Below, piece after piece: positions 7,699 to 15,975 of a stretch of 43,662 nt of DNA. The notes below the pieces were generated by a model, which worked only from the letters and a program-made list of their open reading frames with translations, did no database searches and was not told the DNA's origin. This stretch comes from CAYFFZ01 sp049976505 (GTDB lineage: Archaea > Thermoproteota > Nitrososphaeria > Conexivisphaerales > UBA164): contig JBMFIC010000011.1 in NCBI GenBank assembly GCA_049976505.1, positions 1-43,662 on the forward strand, written 5' to 3'. Position numbers and translations under genes: made by a program. Every line of letters starts with the position of its first letter. The first letter of the stretch is position 1.

Positions 7699-9051
7699 CT
7701 ACTTAGCGAGCTCCCTGTAGATTTTTTCTGCTAGATCTCTTTTAGCCTTAGCCACAGGGGGATAGCCAGATAACGGCTTAGTCGCGTCTATTATAATTTT
7801 CGTGTCAAGAGTTCTTGGCATGTCCTTTTCAAGGGCATAGTTTGCAGGGTTCAGGATGTTGCCTATCACGTTGGGTATAAGATCAAAGTTTTCCTTTCTT
7901 CCGGCCCTCGTAAGAACAGCCCACATGACTTCCTCGTCGTTGTAAATGTCCACGTCCTCATCTACGACTATGACCATTCGTATAGCTATTTCATTTGCAA
8001 GAGCCGCCATGGCGGCCCTCTTAGGATCACCCTCGTTTATCTTCTTTAGCTGGATGTACAGAATCGGCGCAAAGTCGTATCCAAATCTGACTGCTTTAAC
8101 GGAGGGGACGACGCTCCTGACAAAATTGTAGACGGCCGCCAAGTGAGGCAGGTTTACGCCTAGATTCAGATGATCCCTGTAGGCTGCCGCTATATCGAGG
8201 TATATTGGATCCTCTTTCATTCTCACGCGCTTAACGGTTATCACCGGCACCATCTGCTTTCCGGAATAGTACTTTGGCCATTCTCCGAAGGGCCCCTCCT
8301 CCACAAGATGCGAAGGATCCTCGATTATGCCCTCTATTACTATTTCGCTCTTCGCGAGATAAGGAACGTCGACTTCCGTGCTGTGAACCATCTCAACGGG
8401 CTCCTGCAAAAATCCCCCCGCCATCTCCAGCTCCCCTCCAACCCCGCGAGGTCTGGACACTGCTGCAAAGTAAACCGCTGGATGGTGGCCTATAGAAATG
8501 GTGATCGGGACTGGCTTCCCGAGCCTTCTGTAGGTTTCAATTATAAAGTGAGCGTCGTGCCCTGGATCCGTCAGTATTCCTATGTGCTTGTCGTCGAATA
8601 TCTGGTGCCTGTAAATGCCTACGTTTAGGGCGCCAGTTTCGGGATCCTTTAGAATAGCAAGGCCGCTGTCAATGTAGGGTCCTCCGTCCAGCTCGTTATG
8701 GATTATGTGAGGGAGCGAGGACAGGTCGTCCTTCACAACTGTCTGTTCTCCGCTTGAGATCTCCCGTGGAAGGATGCTTTTCTGTGATAGCTCAAAGAAC
8801 CTGCTAGCTATCCTAGGAGGATCACATCCATCACAGTCAAGCGCCCTGCCCATTCTGTAGATGGATGCAAAAATGTTTGTTACCACCTTCCATCCCTTTG
8901 CGTTTCTGAAGAAGAGAACTGGGTACTTCCTTGCTCTCTCGTAGGCGTCCACGTATGCATTTATTTCATATGCAGGATCCACTTCCCTGTCTACGTAAAC
9001 TGTTTCATCCTGGACCTTCTCTAAGAAGGTTCGAAGATCCTGTGACATCAT
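7699..9051 (-). CDS. UbiD-family prenyl-FMN-dependent (de)carboxylase
   Basis: About 450 residues with the UbiD hallmarks: NVGIYRHQIFDD with the arginine of the active site, the HPAVYFAA segment, and EGPFGEWPKYYSG holding the glutamates of the E-R-E network. UbiD enzymes bind prenylated FMN made by UbiX and decarboxylate (or carboxylate) aromatic or unsaturated acids. No ubiX is in the window. The longer reading frame begins at 9105, but the minus-strand TATA-like GTATAAATTTT near 9069-9079 fits a leaderless start at the tandem ATGs 9051/9048, giving MMSQDLRTFLEKV, the usual UbiD beginning. The substrate could be a quinone precursor or an aromatic acid. Confidence 0.9.
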   Translation of the reverse strand: MMSQDLRTFLEKVQDETVYVDREVDPAYEINAYVDAYERARKYPVLFFRNAKGWKVVTNIFASIYRMGRALDCDGCDPPRIASRFFELSQKSILPREISSGEQTVVKDDLSSLPHIIHNELDGGPYIDSGLAILKDPETGALNVGIYRHQIFDDKHIGILTDPGHDAHFIIETYRRLGKPVPITISIGHHPAVYFAAVSRPRGVGGELEMAGGFLQEPVEMVHSTEVDVPYLAKSEIVIEGIIEDPSHLVEEGPFGEWPKYYSGKQMVPVITVKRVRMKEDPIYLDIAAAYRDHLNLGVNLPHLAAVYNFVRSVVPSVKAVRFGYDFAPILYIQLKKINEGDPKRAAMAALANEIAIRMVIVVDEDVDIYNDEEVMWAVLTRAGRKENFDLIPNVIGNILNPANYALEKDMPRTLDTKIIIDATKPLSGYPPVAKAKRDLAEKIYRELAK

Positions 9052-9308
9052 TTGATATATAAGCTCAGAAAATTTATACGTTTGTAGTGCACGCGGCAAC
9101 AGCATATAGCCTCTAAGTACGAGCGCAGAACAGGATGCATTCTCCTAATAATAATCTAAAGCTACAAGGCACTGAACGCTACAGTTGATGGATCCTGCTT
9201 TCAGCTTATGGTCAAAGGGCTGAGCGTTAGGCGCGATTAGACGTCTCAAATATGAACTACGCAGCGATCCAAGAAATCTTAATTAGCCAACCGTATTATT
9301 CCCTCTCG
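9052..9308. other. Divergent intergenic region between ubiD-like and hisD
   Basis: About 250 bases carrying promoters for both flanking genes: a minus-strand TATA-like box near 9069-9079 and a plus-strand CTTAATTA at 9279-9286. I see no ORF, tRNA or convincing hairpin in the remainder. Confidence 0.4.
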
Positions 9309-10625
9309 ATGGGGTATTTTCGCGTGCTCAAGTACAACGAAATGGGCGAACAAATGAAAGGAACTCTTATGAGAAGATCCTTTGATGAAATAGTTAAGAT
9401 AAAGCCGGATGTTGAGCGGATAGTGGAAGACGTCAGAAACAATGGGGATAGGGCCATACTCGAATACCTTGAATCCCAGTGGAAGAGAAGGATCAGCCCG
9501 GCTGAGCTGCGAGTCGAGAGGAGCAGGCTAAAGGAAAGTTATGATTCCATTTCCGACGAGCTCAGGGACTCGTTAGAGCACATGATAAAAAACGTCAGGA
9601 AGTTCCATGAAGCTCAGATGCCAAAGGCATTTCAGATGGATGTCGAGGATGGGGTGACCGCGGGGATGTTCTTCTCACCTGTTAAAAGGGCGGGCCTCTA
9701 TGTTCCGTCGGGAAAGGGCAGCTTTCCCTCAGTCGCGGTTATGGTGGCAGTGCCAGCGATAGTGGCTGGAGTCAAGGAGATAGCAATGGCCTCTCCCCCA
9801 GTAGATCCGTCAATGAACATAGACAGAGCTACGGCAGCCGTTGCGTACATGCTTGAGCTTAGCGAGGTCTACGCGGTTGGAGGGGCCCATGCTGTGGCTG
9901 CCTTTGCGTTTGGAACCGAGACTATACCGCGCGTTGATGTAATTGCGGGGCCAGGGGGACCATACACCTTTCTAGCAAAGGCTATAGTTTCGCTATACGT
10001 CAGGACAGACCTTCCTGCTGGCCCCTCTGAGGGAATGATACTCTCGGATGGGAACGCGGATCCCGAAGTGGTAGCGTGGAACCTTCTTAACGAAGCAGAG
10101 CATGGGCCCGATTCCGCAGGGATTATGGTGACAGATAACCTCGAGTTCGCCAGGAGAGTAGCTGAGATCGCTGACAGGCTGATAGACGAGCTTCCCGAGC
10201 CAAGAAGGTCGTTCATGAGGGAGAACACGAAAAAGTACAGCGCCATAATAGTCTTCGATTCGCTCGAGAAGGCGGCCGAGTTCGTTGGGGAGTACGCGCC
10301 AGAGCACCTTGCGATAGAGAGCAGAAACGCCGAGGAGATATTCAACAGGTTCAAGGATGTCCTCAGGGCTGGCACCATAACGTTCTATACGCCTTTCTCT
10401 GCAGGGAACTACGGTATAGGGCCCAACTCGACCCTTCCGACCTTTGGCTTTGCCAGATCATACTCGGGGCTGACGGTTTACAACTTCCTGGTGTCGACAA
10501 CAACCGAAAAGCTGAGCAGGGCTGGCTGGGAGAGGATTAAGGACACGGTGCTTACTCTTGCCTCGTATGAGGGCTTCCCCTCGCACTATATGGCGATGAA
10601 GGTCTCAGAGAAAAGGTGGGGCTAG
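9309..10625 (+). CDS. hisD: Histidinol dehydrogenase (or HisD-like dehydrogenase)
   Basis: HisD oxidises histidinol to histidine with two NAD+ in the last steps of histidine synthesis. Family features are clear: GLYVPSGKGSFPSV, VDVIAGPGGPY, DLPAGPSEG, NEAEHGPDSAG, and the general base pair in YAPEHLAIES. The C-terminal EGFPSH keeps the histidine Zn ligand. Odd points: the usual GDY...GPNHVLPT segment is AGNYGIGPNSTLPT, so the Asp Zn ligand reads Asn and the conserved His reads Ser, and the usual Gln before AEHGPDS reads Glu. hisC follows directly, favouring the histidine pathway. The frame is open from ATG 9252, but CTTAATTA at 9279-9286 and family length favour ATG 9309. Confidence 0.85.
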   Translation: MGYFRVLKYNEMGEQMKGTLMRRSFDEIVKIKPDVERIVEDVRNNGDRAILEYLESQWKRRISPAELRVERSRLKESYDSISDELRDSLEHMIKNVRKFHEAQMPKAFQMDVEDGVTAGMFFSPVKRAGLYVPSGKGSFPSVAVMVAVPAIVAGVKEIAMASPPVDPSMNIDRATAAVAYMLELSEVYAVGGAHAVAAFAFGTETIPRVDVIAGPGGPYTFLAKAIVSLYVRTDLPAGPSEGMILSDGNADPEVVAWNLLNEAEHGPDSAGIMVTDNLEFARRVAEIADRLIDELPEPRRSFMRENTKKYSAIIVFDSLEKAAEFVGEYAPEHLAIESRNAEEIFNRFKDVLRAGTITFYTPFSAGNYGIGPNSTLPTFGFARSYSGLTVYNFLVSTTTEKLSRAGWERIKDTVLTLASYEGFPSHYMAMKVSEKRWG

Positions 10626-11693
10626 ATGAGCTGGAGGGCTGAGGCTGAGAGGCTGCGGCAGGCCAGCGGATACGTAAGCGGAATCTCTGCAAGGGAGGCC
10701 AGCAGGATAGCGGGGAGGAGGAGATTTGTAAACCTTCAGTCCAACGAGAACCTCTTCGTTCCGAGCAGGATCATGGAGGGCCTTGTCAGAAGGGCCCTAA
10801 AGGATCTCGATCTCAGGCTCTATCCAAAGGAGGTTATTGAGGACCTCAGGAACCTGATAGCTGAAAAGGAAGGATTGTCCGCGGATAACGTGCTGCTGGG
10901 CCACGGAGCGGACCAGCTTATAGAGCTCATTCTCAGGGCATTCGGAAAGGACAGGTCCCTTCTGATCCACAGCCCGACCTACTCCTATTACCAGGCGGCC
11001 GGGATAGGAATCCTGAGAAAGGTCATAGAGGTCGAGTTTGAAGATAACGAAAGGCTGAACCTCAGGGCCATCGAAAGGGAGAACCCAGACCTGGTTTTCA
11101 TATGCTCCCCTAACAACCCAACCGGCGGATTGGTTCCCGAGGAGGATCTTAAGGAGCTCCTGAGCTTCTACAGAGGGCTGGTGGTGATCGACGAAACATA
11201 CGCCCAGATAGCCGGGATCACGTACAGGGATCTCATTAAATCCCACGATAACGTGATCGTTCTGAGGACATTTTCAAAGGCGTTCGCCATGGCCAGCTTC
11301 AGGATAGGCTATGCGATGGCCGACAGGACGATAATGGAAGCGCTCTCGAGGATCCAGTCGCCGTTTCCAGTGGCTTCCCTTTCAGCAAAAGTTGCGTACC
11401 TCGCTCTCAAGAGGGAGGCGTATTTCAAAGGAATATGGAGGAAAGCCATCGAAACCAGAACGTGGTTTGAGGGCAGGCTCAGCTCTAAGGTCAGAAGGAC
11501 GAGAAGCTTCACCTATTTTCTTACGATCTCCACGGAAAGGAGCTCAGAAGAGGTGTTCAGGGCCCTTCTTAAGAGGGGGTACATCACCAGAATTATAAAG
11601 CCGTTCAGAGGCTTCGAGAACCCGGTGAGGTTGAACGTGGCGCCAAAAGGCCTCATAAGAGATCTGCCCGATGCCATAAACGAGCTAGTCTAA
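10626..11693 (+). CDS. hisC: Histidinol-phosphate aminotransferase
   Basis: A fold-type I PLP aminotransferase of 355 residues, normal for HisC. It has LQSNENLF near the N-terminus, the cofactor-stacking GHGADQLIELI, the SPNNPTGG motif, the aspartate-containing VVIDETYA, and the Schiff-base lysine in RTFSKAFAMASFRIGY. It converts imidazole-acetol phosphate and glutamate to histidinol phosphate. The ATG follows the hisD TAG with no gap, so the two are an operon. Related class II aminotransferases such as CobD look similar, but the neighbour makes HisC likely. Confidence 0.88.
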   Translation: MSWRAEAERLRQASGYVSGISAREASRIAGRRRFVNLQSNENLFVPSRIMEGLVRRALKDLDLRLYPKEVIEDLRNLIAEKEGLSADNVLLGHGADQLIELILRAFGKDRSLLIHSPTYSYYQAAGIGILRKVIEVEFEDNERLNLRAIERENPDLVFICSPNNPTGGLVPEEDLKELLSFYRGLVVIDETYAQIAGITYRDLIKSHDNVIVLRTFSKAFAMASFRIGYAMADRTIMEALSRIQSPFPVASLSAKVAYLALKREAYFKGIWRKAIETRTWFEGRLSSKVRRTRSFTYFLTISTERSSEEVFRALLKRGYITRIIKPFRGFENPVRLNVAPKGLIRDLPDAINELV

Positions 11694-11745
11694 GTTATCG
11701 AGGCGCAGAAATTAACATGAAATTCAAACCAATTGAGGAGAAAGG

Positions 11746-11752
11746 TTTATAT
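11746..11752 (+). promoter_or_regulatory. TATA box of the acidic Trp-repeat peptide gene
   Basis: TTTATAT preceded by AAAGG lies 34 nt before ATG 11787. Transcription would begin near 11777, leaving a short leader with GAGG at 11779-11782 as a ribosome binding site 4 nt before the ATG. Confidence 0.55.
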
Positions 11753-11786
11753 CCTGTTCTTTTGCCTTAGTACAACGCGAGGAAAA

Positions 11787-11894
11787 ATGTTTAGCGCAGA
11801 AGAGGACTGGGAGGAAGACTGGGAAGACGAGGACTGGGAAGAGGACTGGGAAGAAGAGGACTACGACGAGGAAGGAGAAGAAGAGGAATTTTAA
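11787..11894 (+). CDS. 35-residue hyperacidic tryptophan-repeat peptide (unknown)
   Basis: ATG to TAA encodes 35 residues starting MFSAEEDW, followed by repeated (E/D)n-D-W units; tryptophans fall at positions 8, 12, 17 and 21, then DYDEEGEEEEF. There are no basic residues. A TATA box, a short leader with GAGG, ATG, TAA and a following T-rich tract make a complete small transcription unit between hisC and the DUF711 gene, and the frame has no other explanation. Acidic tails spaced by aromatic residues recall the eukaryotic Sem1/DSS1 proteins that hold proteasome lid and BRCA2 complexes, and DNA- or histone-mimic peptides. The likeness may be compositional only, so the function is unknown. Confidence 0.65.
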   Translation: MFSAEEDWEEDWEDEDWEEDWEEEDYDEEGEEEEF

Positions 11895-11970
11895 GAAAAA
11901 CGAAAGGCGTAGTATTTTTTGTGCCTTTTTGTCAAAAGTTAAATAAGCTAGGCACATATGCGCTTTCTCT

Positions 11971-13335
11971 ATGAGCAAGTTCAGCATTGATGAGGTTCTG
12001 GAGACCATTGAGATAATTTCGGAGCAGAAGCTCAACATCAGGGCGGTTACTCTGGGAATCAATACGCTTGGGTGCGCCTCCGAGAGGTTTGAGGATGTGG
12101 CCGACTGCCTGTACAAAAGGATAACGAAGGCCGCAAGGGCCTTTGTTGAAGCCGCATCGTACGTTGAGAGCAAGTACGGCGTTCCCATAACAAACAAGAG
12201 GGTCACCATATCTCCCGTTTACCTGCTGCTGGAGCGCTTTTCAGAAAGGGGCGATGAGCCGGCCGTGACGATTGCGAAGAGCATAGACTCGGCGGCCGCG
12301 GATGCCGGCATAGACCTTGTTGGGGGCTTCAGCGCCCTTGCCTCAAAGGACCTGAGCGCTGGGGCCAGAGCGCTGCTCCGCTCCCTTCCTGCAGCGCTCA
12401 GGAGCACGGAGCATCTGTGCTCATCCGTTGAAGTCGGAAGAACAAGCGCTGGCATAAACGTGGACGCGATAGTCATGTCTGCCAAAGCGCTCAAGAGGGC
12501 ATCCTATGAAACTAACGGAAGGGCTGGCGCCAGATTCGTCGTGTTAGCAAACGCCCCCACCGATGTGCCGTTCATGTCTGGAGGGTTCCACGGTCTAGGT
12601 GAGGGGGACTCCGCCGTAAACGTAGCTATAAGCGCCCCAGGCGTCTTTGAGGCGGTGGTCAAAAACAGCAGAGGCAAGAGCATGCATGCGCTGGCCGAGG
12701 AGATAAAGAAGGCATCCTTCAAGGTATCCAGGGCCGCACAGCTTGTAGGAAGCGAAATAGCGCAGAGGATAGGCAGCAGAATGGGCAGCGTGGACCTCTC
12801 TCTGGCTCCTGCGCCAAAGGAGGGCGAAAGCGTAGCTCAGGTACTCAGGGAAATGGGGCTCGACGACGTGGGCTATCCTGGGTCAGTTGCTGCCCTGGCT
12901 CTGCTCGTGGACGCGATAAAGAAGGGCGGGCTCATGGGGGTAACGTTCGCTGGTGGCTACAGCGGGGCCTTCATACCGGTTAGCGAGGATCTCGAGATGA
13001 CAAGGGCCGTAATGCGTGGGCACGTAAACATTCATACGCTTCAGGCTATGTCCTCTGTGTGCTCTACGGGACTCGACATGGTCGGGATTCCAGGTAAAAC
13101 CAGATGGGAGACAATAGCCTCCATAATGCTGGACGAAATAGCCATAGGCGTTTTCACGAACAAGACCGTCGGTGTAAGGCTATTACCCATCCCCGGGGCA
13201 CGTCCGGGAGATATGCTGGATCTTGGAGGGCTCTACGGCAAGGTGTACGTGATGAGGATCCCTGAGCTCTACGATACATCGTTCATAAGGAGGGGAGGAA
13301 GGATCCCTCCTCCAAGCTTTTCATACAGGAACTAG
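11971..13335 (+). CDS. DUF711 / UPF0210 family protein
   Basis: A 454-residue protein of the widely distributed DUF711 (PFL) family. Features: FSIDEVLETIEIISEQKLNI at the start, IRAVTLGINTL, GLGEGDSAVNVAISAPG and the C-terminal GARPGDMLDLGGLYG. The family is structurally related to anaerobic ribonucleotide reductase/pyruvate formate-lyase barrels, but its reaction is not established to my knowledge. A TATA-like GTTAAATA at about 11938-11945 gives leaderless spacing to ATG 11971. Its last four bases overlap the end of the convergent tsr3. Bacterial relatives often follow a small ACT-domain protein; none is seen here. Confidence 0.88.
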   Translation: MSKFSIDEVLETIEIISEQKLNIRAVTLGINTLGCASERFEDVADCLYKRITKAARAFVEAASYVESKYGVPITNKRVTISPVYLLLERFSERGDEPAVTIAKSIDSAAADAGIDLVGGFSALASKDLSAGARALLRSLPAALRSTEHLCSSVEVGRTSAGINVDAIVMSAKALKRASYETNGRAGARFVVLANAPTDVPFMSGGFHGLGEGDSAVNVAISAPGVFEAVVKNSRGKSMHALAEEIKKASFKVSRAAQLVGSEIAQRIGSRMGSVDLSLAPAPKEGESVAQVLREMGLDDVGYPGSVAALALLVDAIKKGGLMGVTFAGGYSGAFIPVSEDLEMTRAVMRGHVNIHTLQAMSSVCSTGLDMVGIPGKTRWETIASIMLDEIAIGVFTNKTVGVRLLPIPGARPGDMLDLGGLYGKVYVMRIPELYDTSFIRRGGRIPPPSFSYRN

Positions 13336-13853
13336 ATTCTGAATATCTCAGCATAGTTGCTCATTACGCGCCTTTCCGCTTCAACTATGTCGTCCGTTCT
13401 TCTGTATATTTCAAGGGCCCTTCTGTTCAGCTTCAGAAAGTTTGGCCCCCATTTAAACTTAGACAGCAGGGCCTCCGCAATCCTGGGTCTTCCCATTATG
13501 TATACGGCGGCCGCCAGGGCCTCTGCCGTTGAAAGAAGGTGAGGCCTTGCGTAGTTGATTGGATTTGCAGCGATGAGAAGAGGCAGCCGCCTCGCGTACT
13601 GGTTAAGGTACATTGGCCCCCACTCAGTCCTTCTCTTCCAGCTGGCGTCGATGGCTGTTACTCCCTTGAGAAGAAATATAGCCTCGTCCTCCGGGCCCTG
13701 TCGGAGGATCGCCGAGGCAAATGGCGTAAGCACTATTCCTATTGGCCTCTTTACGAACTTCACCATGCCAAAACGCTTCAGCTTCTCCGCGGTGCATCTT
13801 CTTGGGTCGTCCTGCTCAAACGGTATCACGTACAGCTTTATCTCCTCTTTCAA
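13332..13853 (-). CDS. tsr3: Tsr3, 16S rRNA aminocarboxypropyltransferase
   Basis: At 173 residues it is the normal size for archaeal Tsr3 (DUF367). Motifs: DPRRCTAEKLKRFG, GIVLTPFA, DASWKRR, LPLLIAANPINYARPHLLST, SKFKWGPNFLKLN. Tsr3 transfers the aminocarboxypropyl group of S-adenosylmethionine to a small-subunit rRNA hypermodified pseudouridine or uridine, a late ribosome maturation step. The start is TTG 13853, preceded by a purine-rich GGGAAGG; no ATG lies upstream in frame. A minus-strand TATA-like CTTTTTATAG near 13889-13898 would give a short leader. Convergent with the DUF711 gene. Confidence 0.93.
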   Translation of the reverse strand: MKEEIKLYVIPFEQDDPRRCTAEKLKRFGMVKFVKRPIGIVLTPFASAILRQGPEDEAIFLLKGVTAIDASWKRRTEWGPMYLNQYARRLPLLIAANPINYARPHLLSTAEALAAAVYIMGRPRIAEALLSKFKWGPNFLKLNRRALEIYRRTDDIVEAERRVMSNYAEIFRI

Positions 13854-13898
13854 AGCCTTCCCTTCTTAAGCTTGTTCTTAACGCTGCACTATAAAAAG

Positions 13899-14525
13899 CT
13901 AATCCGCTAGCGCTATCAGCTCCCCATCGCTTCTGAGCCTTCTTCTGCACCTTACATCGATGTATGCGCCTCTCCCTTCAACCCTGTAGACAAGGGTGTG
14001 GTACTCACCCGCCTCCCCTATTGGATCAAAGCCAAGCTTCTCTGATAGTCTGAGAAGCTCATGGACGTTTTTACGTGAAACCCTCATGCAGAGAAGATCC
14101 CTGTACTTCTCCTCAACTCCCACTATCACGAAGGAGAGCGCCTGCGCCTCCTTCAGCAGCAGCTCAGCCGGATCATTTCCCCACAGCGGCTCCCTGAGTG
14201 ATGCCCCTGCCATTCTGGCAACCTCCTCAAAGTACTTAACGTGATCCTCAACCGCCTGATCTCCAGCCACTATCTGGTCCGCGTTTATCCTTCTGAAGAA
14301 ATCGGCCTGCTCGTTAATTGCGTTGTTTCTGTGAACCTTTAACACCGCAAAAGGGACTGAAAGCGATCCTGCGAGCTTCACCGCGCTTCTGATGTTGACC
14401 AGATGAGGGGAAAGAGGAGATAGAAAATCATAGTCAAACATCACAAACATGTCAACCGGCCAGGAGATTAGAGCGGCGTAAACCGAGTCCTTGCCGCCAG
14501 AGTACAGAGCAACCTTAAGGCCCAC
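13899..14525 (-). CDS. dph6: Diphthine-ammonia ligase-like PP-loop ATPase
   Basis: The N-terminal PP-loop LYSGGKDSVYAAL binds ATP, and the C-terminal DPIGEAGEYHTLVY is the signature of the Dph6/ATPBD4 group; the middle has LWGNDPAELL. Dph6 amidates diphthine on the histidine of elongation factor 2 to give diphthamide. At 208 residues it is slightly short but contains the whole domain. Two near-palindromic functions for the family exist (diphthamide amidation and related amidotransfer), so the assignment is by signature only. It is transcribed away from endonuclease IV, sharing a 71-base divergent region, and lies upstream of tsr3, another translation-apparatus modifier. Confidence 0.85.
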   Translation of the reverse strand: MGLKVALYSGGKDSVYAALISWPVDMFVMFDYDFLSPLSPHLVNIRSAVKLAGSLSVPFAVLKVHRNNAINEQADFFRRINADQIVAGDQAVEDHVKYFEEVARMAGASLREPLWGNDPAELLLKEAQALSFVIVGVEEKYRDLLCMRVSRKNVHELLRLSEKLGFDPIGEAGEYHTLVYRVEGRGAYIDVRCRRRLRSDGELIALAD

Positions 14526-14596
14526 GTACGCAAATCTGTAGAAGCATTCTAATAATCTTTTTAAAGTTTTTATCCGAAGCTCGTGATTATTGCAGT

Positions 14597-15448
14597 ATGG
14601 AGTACATTATAGGAGCTCACATGCCGATAACCGGCGGCCTCAAGAGGTCTGCGGAGAGGGCAAAGGAGCTCGGCTTCAGGGCTTTCCAGATTTTCACCAG
14701 GAACCCCAGGGGATGGAGCTATCCAGAGCTGAGCGAGGAAGAGGCAGAGGAGTTCGTATCAGCCACTGAGGGTTTCATCTCAGTGAACTCGCACATGCCG
14801 TACCTTCCAAACCTTGCATCACCCAACGATGAGACCTTCGAGAAGTCGGTTGAATCCCTTATCGAGGAGATGAAAAGGGCCAAGAAGCTGAAGATAAAGT
14901 ACGTTGTAGCCCACGTAGGAAGCCACCTTGGGGCAGGAATAGAGGCTGGAAAGGAGAGGGTTAGAAAGGCCGTCTCCAGGGCGCTCGAGTCCGTCTCGTG
15001 CGACTGCTATGTGCTCCTCGAGAACATGGCCGGACAGAAGAACAGCGTGGGCTCAAGGTTTGAGGACCTGGGGGACATCATAAGGGGTATAAACGACGAC
15101 AGGGTTGGCGTGTGTTTTGACACGTGCCATGCATTCGCAGCAGGCTACGACATAGCAACCAGGACAGGCCTCAAAAAGGCGATGGACGAGCTCGATAGGC
15201 ACGTGGGCCTCAGGAGGGTCATGCTGATTCACCTTAACGACTCGAAGGGGGGCCTGGCTTCTGGGCTTGACCGGCACGAAAGGATAGGAAAGGGCTTCAT
15301 AGGCAGAAAGGGCTTCGAGAACTTCCTCACGGCCAGGGAGCTGATTGAGGGGAGGCCTATGATTCTGGAAACCCCAGTTAACGACTACCACGAATACGCC
15401 GATGACTACAGCGTTCTGCAGGGGATCCTCAGGAAGCTGAATGCGTAA
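14597..15448 (+). CDS. nfo: Endonuclease IV (AP endonuclease)
   Basis: A 283-residue TIM-barrel AP endonuclease. The trinuclear zinc ligands are visible in order: HVGSHLG, LENMAGQ, VGVCFDTCHAFAAGYD, IHLNDSKG, DRHERIGKG and MILETP. It cuts DNA 5' to abasic sites in base excision repair. A TATA-like TTTTAAAG at 14559-14566 and a second A/T box at 14566-14573 precede ATG 14597 at leaderless or near-leaderless distance. A poly-T/A-rich region follows the stop, before the complex I operon. Two glycosylase or nuclease repair genes (tatD-like and mpg) occur near the other end of the window. Confidence 0.95.
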   Translation: MEYIIGAHMPITGGLKRSAERAKELGFRAFQIFTRNPRGWSYPELSEEEAEEFVSATEGFISVNSHMPYLPNLASPNDETFEKSVESLIEEMKRAKKLKIKYVVAHVGSHLGAGIEAGKERVRKAVSRALESVSCDCYVLLENMAGQKNSVGSRFEDLGDIIRGINDDRVGVCFDTCHAFAAGYDIATRTGLKKAMDELDRHVGLRRVMLIHLNDSKGGLASGLDRHERIGKGFIGRKGFENFLTARELIEGRPMILETPVNDYHEYADDYSVLQGILRKLNA

Positions 15449-15569
15449 CAATTTATTGGATAAACAGGGCCTTAAGGACCAAAAAGATTGGCTATTTTGC
15501 ATTAGATTAAAATTTTCTCAAAATAAAGTTCATATTATTTAAATTTTTTAAAATTATTTACAGAAAAGA

Positions 15570-15577
15570 TTAATAAA
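15570..15577 (+). promoter_or_regulatory. TATA box of the complex I operon
   Basis: TTAATAAA ends 24 nt before ATG 15601, in an A/T-rich stretch (15500-15600) that otherwise holds no gene. It is the only good promoter before the eleven tightly packed nuo genes. Confidence 0.5.
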
Positions 15578-15600
15578 GCGTAAAAGGTAAGCAGATATCG

Positions 15601-15975
15601 ATGATCACTGGCTGGGCCGGGGTCTATCTGGATGTTGCCGCTGTCCTCCTCATCGGAGTTCTGATATCGTTTGCTTCTTTTATAATAGGGTCGGCCCTGG
15701 CCAGAGAGGGCGGCAAGGATAAAGCGAAGAGGTTCGAGAGCGGCAACGAGGAGATGGGCAGGGCAAGGGGGCTTTACGTAATGCAGTACTATCCATATCT
15801 TCTCGTCTTTATGATAGGTGAGCCGATCTTCGTTGTTCTCTTCACAGTTCTCCTTTACCTTAGGTTTATTTCATACGTTGTTTTTTTGATAGGGTTAGTG
15901 GTGTTCACGCCCAGCCTGCTGTTTGCGCTCAGGGAGGCGAGGGTGCTCAGAAAATGGCTGATTCAGAGGGACTGA
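15601..15975 (+). CDS. nuoA: NADH-quinone oxidoreductase-like subunit A
   Basis: A 124-residue protein with three membrane helices and the ND3/NuoA marker segment KRFESGNEEMGRARG followed by MQYYPYLLVFMIGEP, a loop near the quinone site. First gene of the complex I operon. Its end overlaps nuoB by 22 nt. It belongs to the membrane arm connecting the quinone module to the proton pumps. Confidence 0.92.
   Translation: MITGWAGVYLDVAAVLLIGVLISFASFIIGSALAREGGKDKAKRFESGNEEMGRARGLYVMQYYPYLLVFMIGEPIFVVLFTVLLYLRFISYVVFLIGLVVFTPSLLFALREARVLRKWLIQRD

Noticed and set aside
9180..9235. Possible box C/D guide RNA (TTGATGG ... CTGA) before hisD
   Set aside because: Box C is imperfect, no D'/C' pair or terminal stem is clear, and the bases can be explained as ordinary intergenic sequence.
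11724..12209. A 161-codon minus-strand frame covering the acidic peptide gene
   Set aside because: It spans two plus-strand promoters and the start of DUF711; its phenylalanine/leucine run is only the complement of GAA/GAG codons of the acidic peptide.
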